NCBI GenBank assembly: GCA_022495995.1 | Contig: JAFEMH010000525.1 | Span: forward strand, 124,001-188,000 | Direction of reading: 5' to 3' | Origin: Adenophora triphylla var. japonica | Lineage: Eukaryota; Streptophyta; Magnoliopsida; Asterales; Campanulaceae | DNA: 64,000 nt | In this document: positions 1 through 10,959 of the stretch, piece by piece | Numbering within the stretch: position 1 is the stretch's first letter | How the letters are laid out: each line of letters opens with the position of its first letter | Notes under the pieces: generated by a model | Databases searched by the model: none | What the model saw: only the letters and a program-made list of their open reading frames with translations | What the model was told of the DNA's origin: nothing | Made by a program: the position numbers and the translations under genes

Positions 1-1330
1 AAATCAATGTTGCATACTAATATCCCCATTATTTATGTTAAGTACCCAGTAATAGACCAAGTTGAGGAAGCTCAAGAGGTTACTCAACCCACTGGGACAC
101 AAGATGTTAAGCCTTCTTGGACCCAAATTTCATAATTGAGTTCTTTCAACTTGGAACTATTCCACCCGATACTAAGAATGCTAGATCCTTTAAGATTCGC
201 ACTTCAACTTTCGTTTTAATAGATAATGTGCCGTTCAAGAAGTCTTTTGCAGACATTATTTGAGATGTGTCGATAACGAGCAAGTTGAACTAGTACTCAA
301 AGAAATCCACGAAGGAATTTGTGGGAACCATTCTGGTGGGAAAGCACCGGCGTCGAAGGCCCTCAAGACAGATACTATTGGCCAACCATGCGTCAAGATG
401 CTATGAGCTATGTACAAAAGTGTGATGCCTCGCCAAAGACACAAAGAACATCTTGCATCAACTCCGCCGAGCCTCTACATTCTATAATCTCATCTTGGCC
501 TTTCATGCAAGTGGGGCATGGACATTGTAGGCAAGTTGCCTAAGGCTCCTGAGGCAAAGTGTTCATGTTGGCATTAACCGATTATTTCTCAAAGTGGATC
601 GAAGCGTGCTTATGTACAGTAAGAGATAAGGAGGTAATCTCATTTCGAAGAAAAATATAATTAGCAGTTTGGTGTGCCATCGAGATTATATGTGACAACG
701 GGTCACAATTTATAAGTAAAAAGACCAGGGATTTTTGTACTCGCCGGGGCATCAAGTTGATCATGTCTACGCCCGTCCACCCTCAAGCCAATGGTCAAGC
801 CGAATCAAGCAACAAGTTGATCATCAACAACTTGAAGAAGCGTCTAGATCAAAAGAAGGGAAAGTGGGTGAAGAGTTACCACTTGTACTTTGGGCGATAG
901 GACTACTACAAAAGGAGCCACAGTGTAGAACTCCATATTCATTGGTATATGGAGCGGAAGCCGTAATTCCAATTGAAGTGACAATCCCAACAAAGAAGGT
1001 ATGGCTTATTAACTCAAGATGAAAATAATCTCTTGCTAACTCAAGATTTAGATACAATTGATGAGATCGTGGATTTAGCCAAGATAAGGATGGCGGCTTA
1101 TCAACAACGAATTGCAAGATCTTACAACAAGAATGTCGAGTCGAGATTCCAGTTGGTGACTTAGTTTTAAGAAAAGTATTTCAAAATACAAGAGAATTGA
1201 ATGCAGTAAGTTAGCCCCCAAGTGGGAAGGACCATATCTCATCGATGCCGAAGCCGGCAAAGGTGCATATTGGTTGTCAACCCCAAGTGGAGACAGAATC
1301 CCTAGAAGTTGGAACGCCATCCACTTAAAA
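1..1330 (+). pseudogene. Ty3/gypsy pol remnant (RNase H tail and integrase)
   Basis: This is the decayed 3' end of a gypsy polyprotein, recognisable only piecewise across frames. At about 280-360 a frame resembles the linker into the integrase zinc-binding domain (EIHEGICGNHSGG). At 319-543 the piece YYWPTMRQDAMSYVQKCD is the typical HHCC-domain sequence, and WGMDIVGKLP follows in another frame. At 735-1022 the integrase core continues with PYSLVYGAEAVIPIE, a strong plant gypsy signature. At 1200-1330 the C-terminal domain reads KWEGPYLI and PRSWNAIHLK. The integrase would insert element cDNA into the genome, but several frameshifts and stops make this copy dead. The family end, downstream antisense ORFs and LTR suggest the Tat/Retand-type lineage. 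The 5' part of the element lies outside the window. Confidence 0.85.
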
Positions 1331-1536
1331 CTTTATTTCATGTAAGTCCAGTTATTTGCAACTAGACTTCTCAGGTACGATTTATTTTAAGTTGTCAAGT
1401 TCATTCGTATATTTCAAGTTGTTAATTTTTGTTGAGAATCTTTACTAACTTAAGCATCGGAGGGCGTTAGCTACGCTAACGCCCAACCCTAACATAAACT
1501 GCTTTGCGAGGTGCAACTTGAGCAAATGGAGTAGGC

Positions 1537-1760
1537 TCAACATGTTGACACGCCAAGATTTGGCCGATACTTGTTGGGACCTAAGCCGGAACAGGACAAA
1601 CATGTTGACACGCCAGACGGCCGATACATGTTTGAGCTCGAGGAAGAAAAGTTCAACATGTTGACACGCCAAGACGGGCCGATACATGTTGAAACTTTAG
1701 CTGGAGAGGGATGGAACTTGTTGATACGCCAGGACGGCTGATACTTGTTCTATCTCTTTA
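1537..1760 (+). repeat. Short minisatellite, four units, in a gypsy 3' UTR
   Basis: A core resembling AACATGTTGACACGCC followed by GGCCGATACATGTT starts at 1539, 1599, 1655 and 1715, so the period is 56-60 bases. The units are diverged. It lies between pol and the antisense accessory ORFs, where Tat-type elements are known to carry tandem repeats. Confidence 0.8.
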
Positions 1761-2253
1761 AACGGTTACCTCTATCAAAGGTACAAATTACATATGGTTA
1801 AAAGGTATTCATCTTTTCTTATGAATTAAGGTTTTGACACCTTCGCCTGGGCGCACGTTTTCACACTTGTCCAAGTTGTGAACTACTGGTTGTAACATTA
1901 TCATGTTACCTAAGGCTTATAGCATCAACATGTTATCTAAAAAACAAACAAGTATTTCCTAAAGGCTTAAAATACTTTCATAAAAAACCTTAAAGTGTTT
2001 TCAAAAGATTTTTGCAGCTAGGGGACAAGTTGGGTAAGCCAACCAAATCCCTTAAAACCTAAGAAAAGCGTGGAGTACTAGACCAACCTAGTACTCCCAA
2101 ATAGATTGTCTCGGCTCTTATGAGCCATTACAAAATAAAAACTTGTTTTGGGGACATTCCCCCCATTTGTGGTGCATACCAACAGAAGTATGACATATAA
2201 AAACCCAAAAAAGAGATTGTTTTTTCACCCATCCAAAATGTTTCAAATTGTTT

Positions 2254-2838
2254 TTAAACTTCTTGCTCGCCGCGCCGTGTTGTAGCCTTCTCCCCTTGAT
2301 CATTTTGAGCTACCACTATGGTACTCAGGGCTTTGTCAGTATCATAAATCAAGGCTTCAAGAGCCGCGGAGTTCACTTCTTCTGCATCCGCTGGCTCCCC
2401 CATATGGTCCTTTAAAACTCTTCTTTCCTCCTCTAAGTTCCAAGTTGCGGCTTGTCCATTCTTATATTCCTCCATCATTTGAATTCGGGCCTCTAGCAAA
2501 GTCTTGGTAGCATTAAACGTGAAGTTCCCCTCAGCAACTTCAAGCTCTTTCATGTGGGCCTTGTTCTCAGCACGGACAGCTTCCACTTCTTTCCCCAAGC
2601 GCTCAAAATCCTTCTTCAAATTTTCCACTTCACCAGCATGCTTGTTCGCTTCCTTCTTCAATTTTTCTACTTCCTTTGCACTTTTTGTGGCCTCCTTCTT
2701 CGACTCGCAGCCTTCATAACCGCACCTCGCCGCTTTGATCTTCAGTGCATCAATATGGGCCAAAATAGGGATCATAATTTCCTGCATAAAAGAAAGCATT
2801 AATATTTTATCAAACTCTTTGGTAAAAGGTTTCTTCAT
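2254..2838 (-). CDS. Antisense accessory ORF, coiled-coil part (Tat-type element)
   Basis: This minus-strand ORF of 194 codons lies opposite to pol. Residues of about 50-120 are rich in Lys, Glu and Ala with heptad-like spacing (KSAKEVEKLKKEANKHAGEV), predicting a long coiled coil. The end is acidic, then Arg-rich. It sits between pol and the 3' LTR. Retand/Tat-type gypsy elements carry such an extra ORF there, often in antisense. It is probably the 3' exon or C-terminal part of the same gene as the minus ORFs at 3428-4049; the spacer 2839-3427 would then hold introns or decay. Function is unknown, and the method of joining is inference. Whether it is still expressed cannot be judged. Confidence 0.6.
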   Translation of the reverse strand: MKKPFTKEFDKILMLSFMQEIMIPILAHIDALKIKAARCGYEGCESKKEATKSAKEVEKLKKEANKHAGEVENLKKDFERLGKEVEAVRAENKAHMKELEVAEGNFTFNATKTLLEARIQMMEEYKNGQAATWNLEEERRVLKDHMGEPADAEEVNSAALEALIYDTDKALSTIVVAQNDQGEKATTRRGEQEV

Positions 2839-3427
2839 TTTTTACCTTCTCAACAAAACTTGGTATAGCAGCTCTAAACCTCTCTCCTAACTTCACCATA
2901 TCCATGTCACCATTTGTGTCCGTGGCTCGCCTTCCACCAACTTCCTCTTCTTCGCATCCCCCTTCAACTTGGATGCACACATTGAGCTAGCCACAAATGT
3001 ACACGGGGGTGGGGGTTTACCGTCTTTCCTTGCCAAGCTTTTTGCTCTAGCCGCAGCCTAGTGTCCAAAGACTAACGGCATCCTCGAGCGAGCGGCCGCA
3101 AAAAAGGATGAAGAGTTAGAGCAAAACAAAGGAATTAGGACAAGTTGGAGATAGGCAAAGACTTAAGGTGTTTGATTAACCTCGTAGACATCTCTGGATA
3201 GGCTCGCATAAGGCTTCTTCAGTGGTTTGTTTCTCGGGCTTCTTCAGATCAACTTCTCCTTCCTGGATCTCGCAACAAATTGGACCGCAGTGCTTTAAAA
3301 GTCCTCACTAACAAATCCAACTCATAAATCTTGTTCACATTCTCCTCTGTATTATTCTTATAGGCAAAGAGCACATCCAGTTTCGCAACTAAGCCAAATG
3401 AGATTCAAAGAATTAGTTAGTAGACTA

Positions 3428-4049
3428 TTAAGGAACATCATTAGAATAAGAAAAATTGTCTCTACTACCTTGAGACCTCCATTTGAAGTTGGCACCCTCA
3501 TTCGACACTGTGGTATTCTTCTTTGCAAAAAAGAACTTATTCTTCCACCCTCTATCAGCGGGATCAATGTTGTCATTCAAGAAAGACATCCTCCTGCACC
3601 TAACCCTAAACCCATATCTCCCTAAACCAAAACTCCTAATCTCGCCAGAAAGCAAATTCTTCTAAACCAATTTCCAACTCTGTTTCCGCATTCAACCTTA
3701 CTAGGGTTTGAAGGCTTCTCCAACCTTGTGGCATAAGTTGGGCGTAGTTAAGTTTTGTGGAAACGAAAAACTTAGTGATTAAAGTTGGGAAAGGGAATTT
3801 CAAACCAATAGTAAAAGGGTATTCAGGAAAGCATACCCATTCGGGAGAGTAGCATTCTGAGGTTAGGTCGTGGTGTGTGAAAAACTCAGTTTCGAATGCC
3901 ATGGCATGATTCTTCTTGATAATCTCTAAGTTGGTAGCAGGGATTGTACACTTTTCTTTGTCTGGGTTCTTCAACATATTTTGGGTTAGAAAACCCGCGG
4001 GTAAACCCTCACCACTCTCGATTAAAGCCACCGTCTTTTTCTTCCCCAT
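3428..4049 (-). pseudogene. Antisense accessory ORF, N-terminal part (putative gypsy-type transposon protein)
   Basis: From an ATG at 4049 the minus strand reads MGKKKTVALIESGEG and then a globular region (FTIGLKFPFPTLITKFF, YAQLMPQGWRSLQTLVRL). This resembles the plant 'putative gypsy type transposon' ORF family. The frame stops at 3636. An overlapping minus frame at 3655-3428 carries on with GRYGFRVRCRR and WKNKFFFAKK, also typical, so a frameshift or an intron separates the two parts. It lies antisense to pol and just before the 3' LTR. A short upstream stretch to about 4210 may hold its promoter, with minus-strand TATA-like sequence near 4215. No function is established for these proteins. 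Confidence 0.6.
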
Positions 4050-4400
4050 TTTACAAGCTTAAGCAAAAAATCAAAGGTGGAATTGAAAGGAAAGCAAGAA
4101 ACTCACCGTAAATCTCCACTTGATTTTCCTCTCCGACCGTCTTCCCTGGTTCTTCCTCTAGAAACCTCTGTGAAAGCTACGTTTTTGATTTGGTGAAAGG
4201 GAGAGTTGGAACAGGAGTCTATTTATTTATGGAGATTGAAGGTGGTTGGGACTCATGCCTTTTTGCCTTGGGAAACTACTTAAAAACCGTCCCATCGCGT
4301 CCCTTTTTCTCATTTAAAAAAACCGTCGTTCTTTTCTTCCATATTTGGCAAACTTTTTGAATCTTTTTGTCTCTTTATATTCTACATTTTAAAATTCAAA

Positions 4401-4415
4401 AAGTTTGGGGGCAAT
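4401..4415 (+). other. Polypurine tract of the gypsy element
   Basis: A purine-rich run containing TTTGGGGGCAAT directly abuts the LTR start TGTTGGGCCC at 4416. It would prime plus-strand DNA synthesis during reverse transcription. Confidence 0.75.
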
Positions 4416-5009
4416 TGTTGGGCCCTACATTTTCAGTCAACATGTTTACAACTTGCATATAACGACTTGGTACTAACAACTTGAGTTGTCCTATTTGCAT
4501 CTTGGTTATTTGCAGGTTGAGCTCTTTGTTACGTTAATCCTATTTTTTAGGGAATGTGTCAAAGGAAGCGAAGACTGATTCAACCACGTTTCATCAAAGA
4601 ATGCATCGTTATCTTCTCCTCAACGAACAAATGCGGATATATCTCCACAAGATCAGCCTTAATCCCGAGTTTTGAGGCCCATCTTTTCTCTTTGTTAATT
4701 AGCTTTATTTGAGGTATAAAAGGGAAAACACACACTGTATTTTCACACACGTTCACTCTAGCCTAAGCTCCCTTTGAATACGCTCTTAGAATTGTAATCA
4801 TAAAAACACTTAGTAAACTTACGGTCAAGGCAGGTACCAAATCCTCCCGGGGTTTTATGCCGGCGAACAAGTTGTTCAAGGGCTTTCCCTAGTCAACAAA
4901 CATCTTGTGTCCGTCCCCATTCAACTTGATAATCATTGTACCTAGATTCTTATCACTTTAGTCATTTTTCTTCCCTTCGAAATATACTTGTTGAAATTTG
5001 ACTACAGCA
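4416..5009 (+). repeat. 3' LTR of the Tat-type gypsy element
   Basis: It starts TGTTG just after the PPT and probably ends CAGCA at 5009, a short inverted terminal match. The right edge is uncertain because no partner LTR or target-site duplication is visible in the window. A likely promoter and R region lie near 4705-4800 (GAGGTATAAAAGGG, then TTTCACACACG). Confidence 0.65.
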
Positions 5010-5015
5010 TTGACT

Positions 5016-5122
5016 GATCTTATTTGATCATCTTTATGTATAAATAGTTGACATACTCTATTTAGTGTAGATCAAATCCCATGTTTGACCGATCTTATTT
5101 GATCATCTTTATGTATAAATAG
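5016..5122 (+). promoter_or_regulatory. Duplicated TATA-containing block
   Basis: A 32-base block containing TTTGATCATC and TATAAATAG occurs at 5016-5047 and again at 5091-5122, 75 bases apart. The downstream sequence to about 5200 ends in CT-rich leader-like sequence. It looks like the promoter part of an LTR or other element with a duplicated core, but no element edges could be proved. Confidence 0.4.
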
Positions 5123-5221
5123 GTTGTATATTGTTCATCAGAAGATGATTCATATATATCAATTCATTCTCTCAACTCTCTCTCTCTATAATTCTTGACT
5201 ACATCATTGTGAAATTTGGGA

Positions 5222-6718
5222 AAACAATGGAAGTAGATTCATAACCCCATAATTAGTAAATCAAACAACTAGAGTTCATAAAATTGGAGAATAAAATTGA
5301 AACCTCATTAACCCTTAATTCAATATTTTAATGAAATCGTAGGAATCTCTAACTTTCAAAATTAGATAAATTTCACTTCAAATAAAAAACAATTCGGGAA
5401 ATCAATGGGAGATAATTTGTTTCCCATTTGTTTTTCTCGAGAAATTGTTCAGAAAAGAAAACCCCAGAAAATTGCGGCTTAGACGGAAGAAATCCACGTG
5501 CGTTAGTGTGCCCGTACTTCAAACTGAGTGGCTGTCTAGAAAGAAGGGTATGCAGTAATGAAGAAAGGAGGAAAGGCTGTAATAGAAAGAAGATTCAGGT
5601 TGGCAGTGATCGAGAGGCAATGGGAGGGGAGACGAAACAGAATGTGAGGAGAGGCGGAGGAGCGACATGGTAAAGAGGAAGAGGGGAGCGAGGTTGAAGA
5701 AAGAACTTTGTTTTTTTCATCTTTTCCCGATCAATCTTGGTTCCTCTACCTTTTCACGTCAATTTGAGTTTTTAATGCATCAATTTAAGTTTATAAATGG
5801 TGTATATTTAGGTTTTATTTATAAAGCAAACAACACATACTTGCATTAATGAACATTAAGAAGATGACGCTCCACAATAGTAAAAGGCTCATCCCTAAAA
5901 TTATCTGTCGCATAATTTGCGAAACGCTTTACAAGCATGAGTGAAAAATAAGAGTTAGAAGCAAACAATAATTTATAATACTTCCAATTTCATCTAGCCA
6001 GTAGCAGAAGTTGACACAATAGCAATGGAAACAGTAGACCTATCAACTTCAAACATTATAAAACCAAACTTTTTGCTAATGATATCGCATGAATCAAATC
6101 TCCATTGAACGTTCTTGCGAGCAATGACTTGAGACGCCCAAATGCTTATCCAACAATAATTTGGACATTGCCCCATTTCGGCATTCACGAAATTTCCACA
6201 CAAAAATTATATAGATTTGAAAACATAACAAAGTAAAGTATTTGAGTCAGTAATAAGTGCTCAACCAAACATCTCAAACAATGCAACAAGAAAAAATATA
6301 CGTGTCATTATACAAATGCTCTCAGCGTAATGAAGAGAATACAAGGTTTTTTCGACAAATGAGAGAAGGCAAGAAATCTTGATGAAGGAGAGAAATTCTA
6401 CTTGTACACTATAGATAACAAGTCTAACGTCCATGCGTTAGACGCACGACAAGTTATTTTGACAAAAAAATTAAACAAACCAAAGAAAGTTACTATAACT
6501 ATGAAGATTAATTTTAAAGAAGTTGAACGATTGCGTCTTTGAAGATAGTCACACCTTTAAGTGCAGTCCAATAGAAGTTGAACGATTGCGCCTTTGAAAG
6601 CCGCTTGCCAACTTATTCATAAACATCGAATGCTTGATTATTCAACTTGTAAATTTAAGAGACATAGCTAAATTGATAGCCATCTCATGCCTTGGGCAAC
6701 CAAAATCTGAAAACTCAG
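5222..6718. repeat. Unclassified dispersed repeat unit, copy 1 (uninterrupted)
   Basis: This stretch matches three separated blocks: 19858-19917, 26867-27047 and 59158-60403. Together those make copy 2, split by a Helitron and a hAT-like element. Similarity stops at GAAAACTCAGT (6718 and 60403) and fades left of about 5238. The sequence at 5321-5330 is the empty Helitron site, and the sequence around 5497 is the empty hAT-like site. No long ORF is convincing. A minus-strand stretch near the right end looks coding in copy 2 (60207-60338). It could be a Helitron or MULE carrying a captured gene fragment. Its class is unknown. Confidence 0.75.
6422..6443. repeat. Perfect 8-bp hairpin inside the repeat unit
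   Basis: GTCTAACG and CGTTAGAC are separated by six bases. The same hairpin is kept in copy 2 at 60064-60085, with the following GCACGACAAGTT also kept. It resembles a Helitron-type terminal hairpin but no CTRR follows. Confidence 0.5.
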
Positions 6719-6983
6719 TGGAAGAGCCTAAAATAGTTTTGGACATCAAAAGAAATTTATTAATTGAAAACGCATACACATAAAATGTTTTCTTAAATCA
6801 CAAGAACACTGCATAAATGTCCTCTGCAACAACCTTTTTATTTTCCCTATCATTTGTGATTAGCAAGATCCGTGCAACACTCTAAGATGATTTTGATACC
6901 ATTGAGATGTCACCCTGATTGCTGAAACATAACTTTTGAGCGTTTACATGTCATTATAGGAAAACTAAAAATCTAAACAGTTA
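6719..6983. other. Gene-free spacer
   Basis: I see no ORF, repeat end or RNA feature here. It is AT-rich sequence between the repeat unit and the MITE. Confidence 0.6.
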
Positions 6984-7168
6984 CTTCCTCCGCCCCGCTA
7001 GTAATTGCACAGTTACTGTTTGCACGGGAATTAAGGAAAAAAATAATGGAGAAAATGTTGTGAGTATGAAAAGTGAGGTTGGAGAGAGAAAGTGGGGTAG
7101 GAAATAGTGATTTGATTGGTGTTGTGAGTATAAAAGTAAAGTAGGAGAGAGAATTAGTGGGTGGAATA

Positions 7169-7465
7169 TGAAGAAATCAACAATGGTGCGTATCTGAGAG
7201 ATTTAGTTGAGAGTAAATTGAGAGAAGATAATTGGGAAATTTGTCTATATTCATCAACTGAGGCTCTGTACACTTTATATACACCAGTTTGTTACTACTC
7301 TAACAAACTATACAACAGACTAACCAATCTCACCAACTTGACTATTCACCTTTCTATATACAACCCATAACTTTATATATATACACCTTAGACCTTCAGG
7401 TCTTCTCTGATCCATTTAAGTCCTTCAGGTCTTCATTGTTATATGAAGTTTCCTTTACCTTATCA
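7169..7465 (-). repeat. Copia-1 3' LTR
   Basis: It runs from TGAAGAAATC to TTACCTTATCA as read on the plus strand. Just inside it, at 7466-7480, the minus strand has a purine-rich PPT (TTGAGGGGGG). The pol reading frame runs into this LTR before stopping at 7396. Confidence 0.95.
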
Positions 7466-10400
7466 CCCCCCCTCAAGATGGAAGTCTGAAACAAGGTGAA
7501 GACATTCATCTTGGATAAAAGAAATAAAATTCTTTCATGTGTCAAAGGTTTGGTAAACAGGTCTGCTGGTTGATCAAGGGTGGAGATTTTCTGAGGAACA
7601 ACCAAGCCTTGAAGAACTTTCTCCCTAATGAGATGACAGTCAATCTCAATATGCTTTGACCTCTCATGGAACACTGGATTGGCTGCTAGATGAAGGGCAG
7701 ATTGATTATCACAGAATAAAGGAACAAGGCTTTTCACAGGAATATCAAATGCCTTGAGTAAGGATACCAACCAAGTAATTTCACAACAGGCATTAGCAAG
7801 AGCTCTGTACTCGGCCTCTGCCGATGACCTAGGACCACAGCTTGTTTCTTGCATTTCCAAGATATCGTAGAAGAGCCAAGAAACATGCAAACCAGGAAAC
7901 AGATCTTTCTAGTTGTGGGACATGCAGCCCAATCAGAGTCACTATATGCCCGAAGAGATAGAGTCAAGGGGTGTATAATAGGCCTTGACCAGGACTACCT
8001 TTGAGATACCTTACTAGTTTCATTGCGGCATTCATACGAGGATTGGTGAAGCAGCATAAGAACTGGCTTAAGATATGAACTGGATATGAAATCTCGTGTC
8101 TAGTAACGGTTAAGTAAATTAGCCTTCCAACTAGTCTTCTCAGACATACTTTAGGATCGACGAGGGGAGCGCTTTGTGCGGCCGAGTGCATGATGAGAAT
8201 CCATTGGAATTTTGGAAGGTCCGGCATCTTCAAGCTTAGTGTCTCTCAAAATATCCAATGTGTACTTTCTTTGATGCAAGTACAGCCTTTTTCTGAAGTA
8301 GCAATCTCAAGCCCCAAGAAGTACTTAAGTAGCCCCAAATCCTTGATCTTAAATTTAGAATGTAAGTGGGATTTAGCTATTTGTAATAGAGTGAGAATCA
8401 ACTTTGCCGGTGATTATCAAATCATCAACATATACAAGAACAACAATTAAATGAGAAGATGTCTTAAGAATGAATAAGGAATGATCTGCACGGGTTTGAA
8501 TGAAGCCAAAAGCCAATAAAACCTCTGTCAATTTGTGAAACCACCGCCTTGGGGCCCGCTTTAGACCATATAAGGATTTATTGAGTTTGCGTACAATAGG
8601 TGAAGAACTAGAGGAGTGTAGTCTGTCAGGAATAAGCAGGCCTGGAGGAACAGTCATAAAGACTTCCTCAAGTAAATCTCCATGCAAGAAGGCATTGGAT
8701 ACATCCATCTGGAATAAAGACCATTTCTTGGAGACTGCTATAGCCAGCAGAACCCTAATTGTTGTCATTTTTGCTACGGGTGCAAAAGTATCAAAGAAAT
8801 CTTGACCCTCTATTTGAGTGAACCCCTTTGCAACCAATCTTGCCTTGTGTTTATCCGAGAGAACCATCTCGCCTTGAACTTAAGTTTATAGATCCACTTG
8901 CACCCCACAGTATGTTTCCCAGGAGGAAGGGGTTGAAGGGTCCAAGTATTGTTGTTCTCTAAGGCATTTAGCTCACTCTCCACGGCTACACACCATTCAG
9001 AATGCTTCGATAGCTTGAGCATATGTGGTAGGTTCTTTAGGATATGAAGAAATGTTCAAGCAAAAGGAAGAATATGATGGAGAGACTTTGTCATAAGAGA
9101 TGAAATTTGTGAGAGTGTATGGAGTGGAGTACCTGGTGATGGTTGAAGCTTGATGAGTGGTAAACTGAGGAGGAAGACAAGTATAATCCTTGAATTTTTG
9201 CTGGTACACATACGTCATTCTTACAGGTCTAGCCGAAGGAATAGGAGCTGGAGAATGAATAGAACCAGAAGACGGGGAAGAAGAAGAAGGAGGAGGAGGA
9301 GGAGGAGGAGAAGGAGGAGAAGAATGTATAGGATCTGAAGAAGTGGAAGGAGAAGGAGGAGGAAACTCAGTGTCTAACCAATCAATATTAGAGGGAGTAG
9401 AAAGAATAGGAGATGAAATGGGATTTGAAATAGATGAAGAGGCAAAAGGAAAAACATGTTCATAGAAACTAACATCTCTACTGAAAAAGATTCTGTGAGA
9501 AGATAAATCATATAACTTGTAGGCCTTTTTGTGAGAGGGATAACCTAGAAAGACACATTTAATAGCTCTATGAGAGAACTTATCTCTGTGATGTTGAAGA
9601 GTGGAAGCAAAACATAGACAACCAAAGATTTTGAGATGAGAATAAGATGGTTGTTTTCCCAAAAGACACTCATAAGGGGTCTTATTCCCAAGTACAGAAC
9701 TGGGCAATCTATTAATAAGATAGGTGGCAGTCAACACACAATCACCCCTGAATTTTAATGGAATATGAGGCGAAACTTTAGAGATCTCGGCTATTTCCAA
9801 GAGATACCTATGTTTTCTCTCGGCTTTGCCATTTTGTTGAGGTGTTTCTGTACAAGTGCTAGTCTGAATGATACCAAGAGGAGCTAACAAGGCGGTGACT
9901 TTATGACTAAAGAACTCGGTACCATTGTCTGGAGTGAATGATTTTGATTTTAGATTGGAATTGATTTTGCACCATAAGAATGAAATTCCCTAGGAGAGTG
10001 GGAACTTGATCCTTGGACTTTAAAAGATAAATCCAAGTGCATCCGGAGTAATTATCAACAATGGTTAAGAATGAATTATAACCATCATGAGTCAATCGGT
10101 TATAGGGACCCCATAGGTCACAATGGATCGATCAAATGGGGATAAGCATTTAGAAGTGCTCAAAGGAAATGGAACTCTAGTTTGTCTAGCATAATGACAC
10201 ACATCACACAAGTATTCACCGCATTTATGATCAAGTTTACAATCAGAGATAGAAAGCAATTTCGCTTTAGGAATGGGAACATGTCCCAACCTAAGATGCC
10301 ACAAAGTAGTAGAGGAAGAAAAACTATTACAAGTCAGTAGAAAGTTGTTGAGGACAATCAGAATTGATGTGAGAAGAAGAAGATGATGGAGACATGATCA

Positions 10401-10720
10401 TCTCTATACAAGCCCCCACTCACTTTACCAATCACCTTGGGCTTCTTCACCACCTGGTCCCGCAGCAAGCATTTATCCGGAAAACAATACAGAGCGATTC
10501 TTGTCAAGAGTAAGCTTGCTAACGAGATATAAGATTGAAGGAGAATTCGAGTACAAACAAAACATTGAGTAAAGTAATGTTTTCTGTCAAGTGTCATAGT
10601 GCCTCTATGAGCGATAAGAGATTTATGACCATTTGGTAAATGCATATATGAGTTGATAGGAACAGGATTGATTAAGCCGGAAAAAGATGAAGTTATATGA
10701 TCTGTGGCACCGGTGTCCAA
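7396..10720 (-). pseudogene. Copia-1 pol: protease, integrase, reverse transcriptase, RNase H
   Basis: Domains follow in minus-strand order. Protease is at 10720-10358 with active-site DTGATDHIT. The GAG-pre-integrase zinc region is at 10304-10092 (WHLRLGH, CDVCHYARQ). The integrase core is at about 10095-8997: the catalytic Asp motif around 9925-9940 is cut by a frameshift, and the Glu motif TPQQNGKAERKH remains. A long Pro/Ser-rich linker lies at 9380-9230. Reverse transcriptase is at about 9022-7964 (FQMDVSNAFLHGDL, LYGLKRAPR, and catalytic YVDDLIITG). RNase H is at 7967-7396 ([44 protein letters not shown]). These would copy element RNA into DNA and integrate it. At least five frame changes break it, near 10310, 10093, 9900, 8840-9000 and 7965-8370. 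Confidence 0.9.
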
Positions 10721-10959
10721 GATCCAATCAAGATATATTGGAAAAAGAGTTCAAGCATAGAGGATTAATAACATTTGAAGTAAATGTGTGTGTACCGGAT
10801 GATGCACTATCGGTAGGAAGTAACATTGTTTAGCATCTGAAGTAGTTGTTGCATCTGAAGTGGAGTGAAACCAAGAATGCAAGAGCATTGGAGTTCATAT
10901 TGTTGGTAGATGCAGAATCTGCGACACCTCCAAGATAAGACGTGGATGAGGAAGATTCA

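Noticed and set aside
5428..5849. Plus-strand ORFs in the repeat unit
   Set aside because: The frames are not maintained in copy 2, which is cut inside this stretch, and composition is not protein-like.
6422..6443. Helitron 3' end at the hairpin in the repeat unit
   Set aside because: No CTRR follows the hairpin, and similarity between copies 1 and 2 continues for about 270 bases beyond it.
9150..9338. Arginine-rich plus-strand ORF
   Set aside because: It is the complement of the Pro/Ser-rich linker in Copia-1 pol.
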